In this document: positions 7,691 to 15,892 of the stretch, piece after piece | Layout of the letters: every line of letters begins with the position of its first letter | Numbering within the stretch: position 1 is the first letter of the stretch | Source of the DNA: Lederbergia citri | GTDB taxonomy: Bacteria; Bacillota; Bacilli; Bacillales; Bacillaceae_C | Assembly (NCBI RefSeq): GCF_018343625.1 | Contig: NZ_JAGYPG010000004.1 | Location: 251,102-315,101 of the forward strand | Reading direction: 5' to 3' | DNA length: 64,000 nucleotides | Position numbers and translations under genes: made by a program | Notes under the pieces: model-generated | Told to the model about the DNA's origin: nothing | What the model saw: the letters and a program-made list of their open reading frames with translations, nothing else | Databases searched by the model: none

Positions 7691-7820
7691 AAAGCAACAA
7701 AGAAATCATAAAGAAGAATTTGGAATGGAATTGGGAGACATAAATGCTGTGAAATTTTATGAACTCCAAGCTGGAAGTAAGGAACATAAGGATAAAAAGA
7801 AGGAAAAGAAAAATAAATAG
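7683..7820 (+). CDS. Small hydrophilic protein, 45 aa
   Basis: ATG at 7683 lies inside the end of the previous small gene. The product begins MNKKQQRNHKEEFGMELG and has a very lysine-rich tail (KDKKKEKKNK). Coupling to the preceding basic protein suggests a shared role, possibly in the spore core. A GC stem (AGGTGGAG / CTCCACCT, 7819-7849) follows as a weak terminator. The family is not recognised. Confidence 0.55.
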   Translation: MNKKQQRNHKEEFGMELGDINAVKFYELQAGSKEHKDKKKEKKNK

Positions 7821-7855
7821 GTGGAGACCTTTAAAATGGCTCCACCTTTAACAAT

Positions 7856-8419
7856 TTATTGCTTATATCCATCTACCACAAGATCCAATTTACCAGTCTC
7901 GGGGTCAATAACTAATCCGTGAACGGGAACTTCATTTGCCATGAGCGGGTGATTTCGAATCATATCCACACTATGTTTAACACTATCCTCAACACTGTCA
8001 AATCCTTCAAGCCATTTGTTAAGATCAACACCGGAATTTTTAATAATGTCCAATGTTTCTTTGTCGATTCCACGTTCTGTTATTTTTTCCAACATTTTTT
8101 CCCCATCAATTACACTCATTCCACAATCGTGATGTCCGATAACATACACTTCATCAGCCTTCAATTCATAAACCGCAATCAACAAGCTTCTCATAATACT
8201 ACCAAATGGATGTGAGAGAATCGCTCCTGCATTTTTTACGACTTTGACATCGCCATTTTTCATATTCATGGCTTTATGTAAAAGCTCAATCAGACGTGTG
8301 TCCATACATGTTAAGATAACAAGTTTTTTATCAGGGAATTTTGTTGTTGTATACTGCTCATATAATTTTTCATCGACAAATGTTTTGTTATACTCCAGAA
8401 TTTCTGATAGTAATGTCAT
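7856..8419 (-). CDS. Beta-class carbonic anhydrase (YtiB-like)
   Basis: Reversible CO2 hydration in the cytoplasm. Zinc ligands are in the usual places: Cys38 with the Asp/Arg dyad in CMDTR (38-42), and His96/Cys99 in GHHDCG. 187 aa matches the short YtiB-type clade of Firmicutes. ATG at 8419 has an AAAGGAG site. It is divergent from the SigW-type promoter of the flotillin operon and forms a single-gene transcript. Confidence 0.9.
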   Translation of the reverse strand: MTLLSEILEYNKTFVDEKLYEQYTTTKFPDKKLVILTCMDTRLIELLHKAMNMKNGDVKVVKNAGAILSHPFGSIMRSLLIAVYELKADEVYVIGHHDCGMSVIDGEKMLEKITERGIDKETLDIIKNSGVDLNKWLEGFDSVEDSVKHSVDMIRNHPLMANEVPVHGLVIDPETGKLDLVVDGYKQ

Positions 8420-8498
8420 TTCCTCAACTCCTTTATTTCATTTTACAAAAATATGATCAAACAAAAAAGGAATAACCTCTGAAAAAGATTTAGAAATA

Positions 8499-8526
8499 TG
8501 AAACTTTATCTACAAGAATAACGTAA
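8499..8526 (+). promoter_or_regulatory. SigW-type ECF promoter of the nfeD-floT operon
   Basis: TGAAAC (8499-8504), a 17-nt spacer and CGTA (8522-8525) match the B. subtilis SigW consensus, 66 nt before the yuaF-like start. The B. subtilis yuaF-floT-yuaI operon is a known SigW target, so envelope-stress control is expected. Confidence 0.7.
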
Positions 8527-8591
8527 TAAATAGGGAAGGGGGAAGATAAAAGCGGATACGCATTGTTAGGCAAATAAAACAATGTAAAGGG

Positions 8592-9131
8592 ATGATGGAT
8601 ATGACATTGTTTGGAATGTCGATTGAAACGATCTATCTTGTTTTACTTATTATTTCCGGAAGTTTAACGATTCTATATTTATTCTTTGGTGACGTTCTGG
8701 AAGGAGTAGGGGAAGCTACTGATTTTTTAAACCCTGTATTAATATTGGCCTTTATAACATTTTTTTCCGCAGGGGGATATATTTTAGAGAAAGCTACAAC
8801 GCTTAATAGTTTCCTCATTATGGCAATTGCAGCTATTGTATCAGCATTACTGGATGTACTTTTAAATGTATTCGTACTCGTTCCAATGAAGTCTGCGGAA
8901 CAATCATTAAGCTATACAGAAAAATCGCTTGAAGGGCGTGTGGGAAAGGCGATTATATCCATCCCACAACAAGGATTTGGCGAAGTGGTGATAGAAAGTT
9001 ACAGCGGGATGATCTCGAAACCTGCTGCAAGTTTTGAAGATACTCCAATCCCAGAAGGCTCTGAAGTACTTGTTATTGAAGTGAAAAATGGAGTTTTATA
9101 TGTAATGCCATATAAACCAAATTTTAAATAA
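8592..9131 (+). CDS. yuaF: NfeD-like membrane protein (YuaF)
   Basis: 179 aa: three to four transmembrane segments in residues 5-100 and a C-terminal OB-fold NfeD domain (about 115-178; GRVGKAIISIPQQGFGEVVIE). NfeD proteins work with SPFH proteins in membrane microdomains. It lies 18 nt upstream of floT behind a SigW-type promoter, as in B. subtilis. ATGs at 8592, 8595 and 8601 are all possible; AAGGG lies just upstream. Confidence 0.9.
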   Translation: MMDMTLFGMSIETIYLVLLIISGSLTILYLFFGDVLEGVGEATDFLNPVLILAFITFFSAGGYILEKATTLNSFLIMAIAAIVSALLDVLLNVFVLVPMKSAEQSLSYTEKSLEGRVGKAIISIPQQGFGEVVIESYSGMISKPAASFEDTPIPEGSEVLVIEVKNGVLYVMPYKPNFK

Positions 9132-9149
9132 TCTTAAGGGGGAAAATAT

Positions 9150-10679
9150 ATGCCAGTTGAATTTTTGATTGTTGGTGGTGTAGTTCTTTTTATTCTTATC
9201 GCTTTAATTGGTGTGTTTGTCTCGAAATATCGAACAGCAGGACCAGATGAAGCATTAATCGTGACAGGGAGTTATTTAGGAGGAAAAAATGTACACGTGG
9301 ATGATGCTGGAAATAAAATAAAAATCATCCGTGGCGGTGGTACATTTGTATTGCCTGTCTTCCAACAAGCACAGCCATTAAGTTTATTATCAAGTAAGCT
9401 TGAGGTGACAACTCCTGAAGTATACACAGAACAAGGTGTTCCAGTTATGGCTGATGGAACAGCAATTATAAAAATTGGTGGTTCCATAGGTGAAATTGCA
9501 ACAGCAGCAGAACAATTTCTTGGTAAATCAAAGGAAGATCGTGAAACGGAAGCGAAGGAAGTTTTGGAAGGACATTTGCGTTCCATCCTTGGTTCCATGA
9601 CCGTTGAAGAAATCTATAAAAATCGTGATAAATTTTCACAAGAGGTACAACGTGTGGCATCCCAAGATCTTGCGAAAATGGGTCTAGTCATTGTTTCATT
9701 TACAATTAAAGAAGTTCGCGATAAAAATGGTTATTTAGATTCTCTTGGTAAACCGCGTATTGCCCAAGTAAAGCGTGATGCAGATATCGCAACGGCTGAA
9801 GCAGATAAGGAAACGCGCATTAAGCGTGCAGAAGCTGCAAAAGAAGCGAAAAAAGCAGAGCTCGAACGTGCTACAGAAATCGCCGAAGCTGAAAAAGTAA
9901 ATCAATTGAAAATGGCTGAATTCCGCCGTGAACAAGATATGGCTCGTGCGAATGCCGACCAAGCTTACGATCTTGAAACAGCACGTGCCAAGCAGGAAGT
10001 TACGGAACATGAAATGCAAATTAAAATCATTGAGCGCCAAAAGCAAATCGAGCTTGAGGAAAGAGAAATTAAGCGTCGTGAACTACAATATGATGCAGAA
10101 GTTAAGAAAAAAGCCGATGCTGATCGTTATTCGGTAGAGCAAGCTGCTAATGCTGAAAAAGTGAAGCAAATGGCTGAAGCAGATGCGCATCAGTATCGCG
10201 TAGAGGCAACCGCTAAAGCGGACGCTGAACGTGTGCGTCTAGATGGTGTGGCGAAAGCCGAAGCACAAAGAGCTCAAGGGGTTTCAGAAGCTGAAGTTAT
10301 TCGTTTAAAAGGTCTTGCTGAAGCAGAAGCGAAACAAAAAGTAGCAGAAGCCTTCGAAAAGTTCGGTCAAGCAGCCGTACTCGACATGGTCTTAAAAATG
10401 CTTCCTGAATACGCGAAGCAAGTTGCAGCTCCACTTGGCAACATCGATAAAATTACTGTCGTCGATACTGGCAGCAATGGAGAAGGGGGCGCCAATAAAG
10501 TAACTGGATATGCTACAAATTTAATGGCAACAATGCAAGAGTCATTGAAAGCCTCTTCCGGAATCGATGTTAGGGAACTACTTGAAAACCTATCCGGAAA
10601 ACATAATGTTCGCGAAAGTATTGATGCTTTAGCATACGAAATGAAAAAGGAAGAAGTTAAGGAAGGCGAACCAGTTTAA
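9150..10679 (+). CDS. floT: Flotillin FloT, SPFH domain scaffold
   Basis: 509 aa, the same length as B. subtilis FloT/YuaG. Membrane-inserted N-terminal hairpin (residues 4-25), SPFH/band-7 domain (about 30-205), then a long coiled coil of Ala-Glu-rich heptads (about 210-400; repeated AEA patterns) and a C-terminal oligomerisation region. It organises lipid-raft-like microdomains that influence fluidity, secretion and signalling. A clean GGGGG ribosome site precedes the ATG. A strong terminator follows, so the operon here is yuaF-floT. Confidence 0.96.
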   Translation: MPVEFLIVGGVVLFILIALIGVFVSKYRTAGPDEALIVTGSYLGGKNVHVDDAGNKIKIIRGGGTFVLPVFQQAQPLSLLSSKLEVTTPEVYTEQGVPVMADGTAIIKIGGSIGEIATAAEQFLGKSKEDRETEAKEVLEGHLRSILGSMTVEEIYKNRDKFSQEVQRVASQDLAKMGLVIVSFTIKEVRDKNGYLDSLGKPRIAQVKRDADIATAEADKETRIKRAEAAKEAKKAELERATEIAEAEKVNQLKMAEFRREQDMARANADQAYDLETARAKQEVTEHEMQIKIIERQKQIELEEREIKRRELQYDAEVKKKADADRYSVEQAANAEKVKQMAEADAHQYRVEATAKADAERVRLDGVAKAEAQRAQGVSEAEVIRLKGLAEAEAKQKVAEAFEKFGQAAVLDMVLKMLPEYAKQVAAPLGNIDKITVVDTGSNGEGGANKVTGYATNLMATMQESLKASSGIDVRELLENLSGKHNVRESIDALAYEMKKEEVKEGEPV

Positions 10680-10683
10680 AATG

Positions 10684-10734
10684 AGGTTTCGTTCTCGAGT
10701 CAATAGAATCGAGAACGAAACCTTTTTATTTTTT
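10684..10734 (+). terminator. Terminator of the floT operon
   Basis: 15-bp perfect stem (AGGTTTCGTTCTCGA and its complement) with a 10-nt loop, then TTTTTATTTTTT. Confidence 0.9.
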
Positions 10735-10811
10735 AAAAATCACCGAAGAGCTGGTCATATTGTAAAAAGGGCTTGGCGTTCGACTGAATCATTCAAAGGA
10801 CACGCTATAAT

Positions 10812-10950
10812 GGAAAACCAGGACCCCTGTCCGATTGGAGGGTTTAAATAGCCCTTTTCATCAGGAAAAAGAGGTTCCCTGTCCGATTGGAGGGTTCAAA
10901 GAGACCGTTCCAGCAGGAAAACATAGTTCTCTGTCCGATTGAATTGTCAG
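10812..10950. repeat. Tandem repeat, 52-bp period, 2.7 copies
   Basis: Units begin at 10812, 10864 and 10916. Each starts GGAAAA and carries CTGTCCGATTG at the same offset (10827, 10879, 10931). The units are contiguous and have drifted, so this is not a CRISPR array. It fills the gap between two terminators and has no ORF. Confidence 0.8.
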
Positions 10951-11013
10951 CCTTACAAAAGTCGTTTAATTATTGCGCGCAAATTCGGATCTTTCCTAGG
11001 AGCCATTAAATCA

Positions 11014-11047
11014 AAAACCCCTGAGTCTAAAATATCCACTCAGGGGC
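11014..11047 (-). terminator. Terminator of mreBH
   Basis: Minus-strand stem CCCCTGAGT / ACTCAGGGG followed by TTTTT, immediately after the mreBH stop. Confidence 0.85.
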
Positions 11048-11053
11048 ATCACC

Positions 11054-12061
11054 TTATTTAGAAGCTTTTTGTAATTTATTGATAAATTTTAGAGAACGTC
11101 CAGTCCCGATTGCTACTGATTCTAATGGATTTGGAGCAATATGGACAGGAACGATGATTTCATTGCTTAGCCATTCTTGTAATCCGTTTAATAGTGAGCC
11201 GCCGCCAGTTAGGACAACTCCTCGATCAACGATGTCTCCACTTAATTCCGCTGGTGAATTTTCCAATGTTGCACGAATGGCTTCCAAAATATGAAGCAAT
11301 GATTCTCTCAAAGCATTTTGAATTTCATAGGAACTAAGAGTAACAGTTTTCGGCAATCCAGTTACGAGATCTCTCCCTCTTACATCCATCAACTGTTCCG
11401 GATGCTCAATTAAAGCATAGCCAATTTCCATTTTTATTTGTTCGGCCGTGGATTCTCCAATTAATAAATTGTAATTTTTTCTGACGTGCTGGATAATATT
11501 TTCATCAAATAAATCTCCACCAATCCGAACAGTGTTACACGTTACAACGCCGCCATATGAAATTATGGCAACCTCAGTTGTACCGCCGCCAATATCAACA
11601 ATCACATTCGCAACAGGTTCTTCTACAGGAAGATCAGCACCAATTGCTGCTGCTACAGGTTCTTCAATCAGATGCACATGTTTCGCACCACATGATTTAA
11701 CTGCGTCGTGAATAGCTCGACGTTCAACAGAAGTAGCTCCTGATGGTGTACAAACTACTACATCTGGTTTCCTTAATGCAAAACCGATATTTTTTCCCGC
11801 TTTTCTCATCACTTCTTTTAAAAGCTGACTAGTAATATCAAAGTCTGCTATGACTCCGTCTCGCAGTGGTCTTACCGCAACAATATTGCCAGGTGTTTTT
11901 CCAATCATGCTTTTCGCCTCAGCACCAACTGCCAAGACTTTTTTCGTATCTGTATTTACAGCTACTACAGATGGTTCATTTAAAATAATCCCTTTGTTCT
12001 TCGTGTATACAAGTACATTTGCAGTACCTAAATCAATCCCAATTTCAGAATTAGAAAACAT
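11054..12061 (-). CDS. mreBH: Rod-shape determining actin homologue MreBH
   Basis: Actin-fold ATPase forming membrane-associated filaments that guide lateral wall synthesis and, in B. subtilis, the autolysin LytE. Phosphate-1 motif GIDLGTANVLVY, phosphate-2 DIGGGTTEVAII and adenosine motif LTGGGSLLNGL are intact. Stretches such as KNKGIILNEPSVVAV and CTPSGATSVERRAI fit MreBH rather than Mbl or MreB. The frame opens at 12082, but MFSNSEIGID (12061, 335 aa) matches family starts, with AAAGGA about 12 nt upstream. Monocistronic. Confidence 0.93.
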   Translation of the reverse strand: MFSNSEIGIDLGTANVLVYTKNKGIILNEPSVVAVNTDTKKVLAVGAEAKSMIGKTPGNIVAVRPLRDGVIADFDITSQLLKEVMRKAGKNIGFALRKPDVVVCTPSGATSVERRAIHDAVKSCGAKHVHLIEEPVAAAIGADLPVEEPVANVIVDIGGGTTEVAIISYGGVVTCNTVRIGGDLFDENIIQHVRKNYNLLIGESTAEQIKMEIGYALIEHPEQLMDVRGRDLVTGLPKTVTLSSYEIQNALRESLLHILEAIRATLENSPAELSGDIVDRGVVLTGGGSLLNGLQEWLSNEIIVPVHIAPNPLESVAIGTGRSLKFINKLQKASK

Positions 12062-12362
12062 GTTCGTTACCATTCCTTTCATTTTTTCCGAACATATAAT
12101 TATGTACAGTTTTCCATTAGTATAGACAATTTTTTAACAGATTGCTTGTAACAGAATTTGGAAGATGAAGGAATGTTACAAAGGAAAGCTCTAAACCTAT
12201 TGATATAAGAAGGTCTGGAAAAAGAGACCAACAAATGCTGTTATAAAAACTTAACCTTTCTGTAAAGAAGTACGTAGTGAAAAAGGAAGATAAGACATAT
12301 AAAAAGGAAGTAAAAATAAAATAGGTAATAGTTTATACGATATTTCTGGAAGGAGGGAGAGT

Positions 12363-13202
12363 TTGATAACAGTTTCGGGAATACCATTTCAACAAAGTGG
12401 CCAGTTGCCACTAAGTAGTATTGAAAGAGTCATAATTCAAGGAATGCAAAATGATTCGGTCGTTTATTCGTTTCAATCCATAGATGAGCTATCATTTGAA
12501 CTCAAATTGAGAAAAAATATCGTAGAAAGTGCCAGGGAAATGGATCAAGGTGATTCACATTTTGAACCCTTTGAAGAATCTTACTGTAATCCTGGTTATT
12601 GGAATTTGACGATTGCTGGTGGTTTTCAATTAAAGAAAGGTGTAAAACCATCTGAAGCCATTCTTGACATCTATAGGAATAGCTCGCTTTATGCGTTTGA
12701 ATGCGCAACGGCAATGATAATTATCTATTATCATGCCACTCTAAAAAGTATCGGTGAGAATGTATTTAATCAATTATTCCAAAACATCTATTTATATAGC
12801 TGGCATTTTGATCCTGATCTTGGCATACATACCATACACACTGAACAATTTTTACCAGGTGATGTTGTCTATTTTAATAATCCGGACGTTGATCCCGACA
12901 CTTCTTGGTGGAGGGGGGAAAATGCCGTTGTTTTAGAAGATGGAACATTTTTTGGTCATGGGTTAGGAATTAGGACTGCTTGGCATATGATTCAATTGCT
13001 AAATGAAAAGAGAAAGCAAGGGAGCATTCGATCAGCATTTCTGACAAACTCCGTCACAAGACCTACTTTTAAACATTTGGCTCATATAACACATATACCC
13101 CAGAGGGCCCCCGTTCATAAATTGCAATATATCGTTATACATCATAATGAAAGTTCGATATCATGCAGTCGATATTTAAAGTATTTAATGACATATCGGT
13201 AA
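12363..13202 (+). CDS. tgl: Protein-glutamine gamma-glutamyltransferase (spore coat transglutaminase)
   Basis: Forms epsilon-(gamma-glutamyl)lysine cross-links between spore coat proteins late in sporulation. The catalytic Cys114 lies in YAFECATAMIIIYY, matching the Tgl active site; WRGENAVVL and FGHGLGI are other family blocks. 279 aa, longer than the ~245-aa B. subtilis enzyme by a C-terminal extension (HITHIPQRAPVHK onward). The start is TTG at 12363 behind GGAGGGAG. Single gene. Confidence 0.93.
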   Translation: MITVSGIPFQQSGQLPLSSIERVIIQGMQNDSVVYSFQSIDELSFELKLRKNIVESAREMDQGDSHFEPFEESYCNPGYWNLTIAGGFQLKKGVKPSEAILDIYRNSSLYAFECATAMIIIYYHATLKSIGENVFNQLFQNIYLYSWHFDPDLGIHTIHTEQFLPGDVVYFNNPDVDPDTSWWRGENAVVLEDGTFFGHGLGIRTAWHMIQLLNEKRKQGSIRSAFLTNSVTRPTFKHLAHITHIPQRAPVHKLQYIVIHHNESSISCSRYLKYLMTYR

Positions 13203-13220
13203 GTCTATATGAATAGAAGA

Positions 13221-13253
13221 GAAAAATAAGCTGCCATTTTCGGGCAGCTTATT
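13221..13253 (-). terminator. Terminator of the thioesterase gene
   Basis: Stem AATAAGCTGCC / GGCAGCTTATT with a minus-strand T-run; it overlaps the thioesterase stop codon and also separates it from convergent tgl. Confidence 0.75.
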
Positions 13254-13770
13254 CGTTGTTCAAATTATTAGAAAAGAATATAGCAAGATCCTTACTCTCT
13301 TGTTTTCGTAATTTGCGATGGGCTGCTCGTGAGTTTGCTGTTTCATTCAACCATTTTTCTTCCTTCGTTTCAGGGATAACTTGCGGAACCGGTATCGGTT
13401 TACCACTTTCATCTAAGGCGACAAATGTTAAAAAGGAAAGGGCCGCAATTGATTTTTCACCCGTTAACAAGTGTTCCGATGTTACTTTTACAAAAACTTC
13501 CATAGATGTTCTTCCAGTCCATGTGACCATTGCTTTTAATGTCACTGCATCACCAATGCGAATGGGTTTAATAAAATCAACGGAATCAGTAGATGCAGTA
13601 ACTACAAGATTTCGAGCAAATTTTATAGCGGCAATCGATGCGACATCATCAATGTATGCCATTAATTTTCCTCCAAATAGCGTTCCAAGATGGTTGGCAT
13701 CTGGTGGAAAAACGAGACTTGTTTTGATTGTAACTGTATCTTTCATAAATTTTGTAATTGGCTGTTCCAT
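13249..13770 (-). CDS. Hot-dog fold acyl-CoA thioesterase (YkhA-like)
   Basis: Cytosolic acyl-CoA hydrolase of the BFIT/YciA/YkhA group. The hot-dog helix is seen in DANHLGTLFGGKLMAYIDDVASIAA, with the catalytic Asp/Asn region at the start; VDFIKPIRIGDAV is the second family block. 173 aa with a basic C-terminal tail. The physiological substrate is unknown, probably medium/long-chain acyl-CoA. Single gene with its own terminator. Confidence 0.9.
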   Translation of the reverse strand: MEQPITKFMKDTVTIKTSLVFPPDANHLGTLFGGKLMAYIDDVASIAAIKFARNLVVTASTDSVDFIKPIRIGDAVTLKAMVTWTGRTSMEVFVKVTSEHLLTGEKSIAALSFLTFVALDESGKPIPVPQVIPETKEEKWLNETANSRAAHRKLRKQESKDLAIFFSNNLNNE

Positions 13771-13969
13771 CTAACTCACCTCATAACTATGGTTGTTTCA
13801 TTAGTATACCACTGTTTGATTATTAGATAGCATTATGTAGAAACGGAGGTTTATTAGGAAAAAAACAGGGTATATTAACTTCATAAAAATATGTATTCTG
13901 TTCCCAATGTTATAGTCGTCAAAGTATGTACAACTACCATTAACCATTCTCGGGGAGGAATGATGCTCA

Positions 13970-14245
13970 ATGGATAAAGGGATGAGAAGAATTAGATGTA
14001 ATCCTGATGGATCCATTCTTTTCAAAAGCTGGAATAACACCCTTGTCTTCAAAGGAAAATATGTTGCAATATTTGAAACAGCGAGTGGTTATGAACAAAC
14101 TGATGGGGAACGGAAGGAATATTATGGTGAACTGGTTGAAGCGATTTTGAATGAACCTGATAATTTCGATGATGTGACTGTGGCAGTTAAAGAAATTGAA
14201 AATGCTTATATAAATAACGGTTGGGAAACTGATCTTCAATATTAA
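13970..14245 (+). CDS. Conserved hypothetical protein, 91 aa
   Basis: Soluble acidic protein (RRIRCNPDGSILFKSWNNTL...; ends NNGWETDLQY) with mixed alpha/beta prediction and no membrane segment. GGGGAGG lies 11 nt before ATG 13970. A short competing frame (ATG ATG CTC AAT GGA TAA) begins directly after the ribosome site and overlaps the start. Family not recognised. Confidence 0.7.
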   Translation: MDKGMRRIRCNPDGSILFKSWNNTLVFKGKYVAIFETASGYEQTDGERKEYYGELVEAILNEPDNFDDVTVAVKEIENAYINNGWETDLQY

Positions 14246-14247
14246 TT

Positions 14248-14288
14248 AAAAAGAGTCTGGAAAATTATTCCTCCCAGACTCTTTTTTC
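14248..14288 (+). terminator. Rho-independent terminator
   Basis: Stem AAAAAGAGTCTGG / CCAGACTCTTTTTT after the 91-aa gene; T-rich on both strands. Confidence 0.85.
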
Positions 14289-14342
14289 GTGTAAAACTAT
14301 TACTGATTAGAACATTTCACGTCTTTTTTTAGGCAGGTGGTC

Positions 14343-15575
14343 TTAAAACGCCCAATCTCCATTTCGGAAAATTGGCTCGGCTACACCTTCATCAGTAATG
14401 CCATCGATGTCCATTTTTGCTGATCCAATCATGAAGTCGACGTGCGTAATACTGGAGTTTAAGCCGTTTTTAGCAAGTTCTTCCTGTGACATTTTCTTAC
14501 CGCCTTCTAAACAAAATGCATAGGCGCTTCCAATTGCAAGGTGGTTCGAAGCATTTTCATCAAATAATGTATTATAAAATAAAATGTTTGATTGGGAAAT
14601 CGGTGAGTTATGTGGGACTAGAGCTACTTCACCAAGATAGTGAGAGCCTTCGTCAGTCTCAACGAGCTTCTTTAAAATTTCTTCGCCTTCTTTTGCTTTT
14701 ACATCTACAATCCGACCATTCTCAAAAGTGATTGTAAATTCATCAATAATATTTCCAGCATAGCTTAATGGTTTTGTGCTTGAAACATAACCATTAACAC
14801 CATCTTTATGTGGAACAGTGAAAACTTCCTCAGTTGGCATATTTGCCATAAATTCATGACCTTGTTCATTTATACTTCCTGCGCCTGCCCATAGATGGCC
14901 TTCAGGCAATTCGATTGTTAAATCTGTACCTGGTGCAGTATAGTGAAGCTTTTTATAACGCTTATTATTTAAATAGTCCACTTTTTCATGAAGTGTTTCA
15001 TCATGTTTTTTCCATACTTCTACTGGATTATCCAAATCAGCTCTAGTTGCTGTAAAAATGGCATCCCAAAGTTTTGAAACTTGTTCTTCTGGAGCGGCGT
15101 CTGGGAATACCTTTGCAGCCCAATCTTTAGATGGAGCAGCGATGACAGTCCAGCTTACTTTATCGGATTGTATGTATTGGCGATATTTTTCCATTGCTTT
15201 TCCTGCAGCCTTTTGGAAATTCGCGATTCGCTCAGGATTGACACCTTTCATTAAGTCAGGGCCTGAAGAAACGACAGACATGAAAGCAGCGCCGTTTTCT
15301 GCAAGTTCTTCTACCTCGCGGGCTCGCCAAATCGGGTATTCATTGAATACTTCATCTGGAGCAAGGTCATATTTAAGTCTAGAAACGACATCATCATTCC
15401 AATTGACAACAACGTTTTTAGCTCCAGCTTCATACGCTTTTTTTACAACTAAGCGAATAAATTCTGCATTATCGATTGTTGAATTAATGGCAAGAGTTTG
15501 TCCTTTTTGGATATTCACGCCTACTTTAACTGCGAGGTCTGCGTACTTTTCAAGAGTTTCTTGAAATTTGGTCAT
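14343..15575 (-). CDS. ampS: M29 family metalloaminopeptidase (AmpS/aminopeptidase T)
   Basis: Cytosolic exopeptidase removing N-terminal residues from peptides, using two divalent metals. 410 aa as expected. The Glu-rich metal motif NMPTEEVFTVPHKD, the downstream GEVALVPHNSPISQS and the C-terminal SSITHVDFMIGS carry the Glu/His/Asp ligands of the M29 family. AAAGGAG precedes the ATG at 15575. Monocistronic; a dispersed repeat copy lies upstream. Confidence 0.94.
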   Translation of the reverse strand: MTKFQETLEKYADLAVKVGVNIQKGQTLAINSTIDNAEFIRLVVKKAYEAGAKNVVVNWNDDVVSRLKYDLAPDEVFNEYPIWRAREVEELAENGAAFMSVVSSGPDLMKGVNPERIANFQKAAGKAMEKYRQYIQSDKVSWTVIAAPSKDWAAKVFPDAAPEEQVSKLWDAIFTATRADLDNPVEVWKKHDETLHEKVDYLNNKRYKKLHYTAPGTDLTIELPEGHLWAGAGSINEQGHEFMANMPTEEVFTVPHKDGVNGYVSSTKPLSYAGNIIDEFTITFENGRIVDVKAKEGEEILKKLVETDEGSHYLGEVALVPHNSPISQSNILFYNTLFDENASNHLAIGSAYAFCLEGGKKMSQEELAKNGLNSSITHVDFMIGSAKMDIDGITDEGVAEPIFRNGDWAF

Positions 15576-15649
15576 GGCAATTCTCCTTTAGCAATTTATT
15601 TACTTATTTATTTTACCAAGCAATGGAAGGAAAGCAAATGTAGAGTGAA

Positions 15650-15852
15650 CAAAAGCGCAAGCGCCTGTCCATCGACGTAGAAACTTCAGGGCCTTCGACT
15701 GAGATAAAGGAAACACGATGAGTCCGATAGGACGAATTGATGTTGACTTATCGTAGGGAGAAGGACAAGAAGTTTGCTAGTCGATAGGTGCTGGAGCTGG
15801 ACGAAAACTTCCCGCCTTGAAAGTTGTCCACAAAGTCAATTTTATAATTTCC
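15650..15852 (+). repeat. Dispersed intergenic repeat, copy A (~203 bp)
   Basis: Starts around AAGCGCAAGCGCCTG and runs through GATAAAGGAAACAC, GTTGACTTATCGTAGG and GTTTGCTAGTCG to CTGGAGCTGGAC, then a tail ending in ATAATTTCC. Ends pair as inverted repeats (GCGCCT..ATCGAC / GTCGATAGGTGC). Other copies: 27680-27836, 36760-36962, 52579-52806, 55891-56099. Non-coding. Confidence 0.85.
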
Positions 15853-15860
15853 TTAGCAAC

Positions 15861-15892
15861 AAAAAAATCCAAAGCAGTATACACTTTGGATT
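15861..15892 (-). terminator. Terminator of znuA
   Basis: Minus-strand stem AATCCAAAG / CTTTGGATT followed by TTTTTT, touching the znuA stop codon. Confidence 0.85.

Noticed and set aside
10812..10950. CRISPR-like array
   Set aside because: Units are contiguous and diverged throughout; there are no unique spacers, no 25-40-bp invariant repeat and no cas genes.
13256..13774. 172-codon plus-strand frame opposite the thioesterase
   Set aside because: Antisense shadow; the minus-strand frame has all hot-dog motifs and a proper start.
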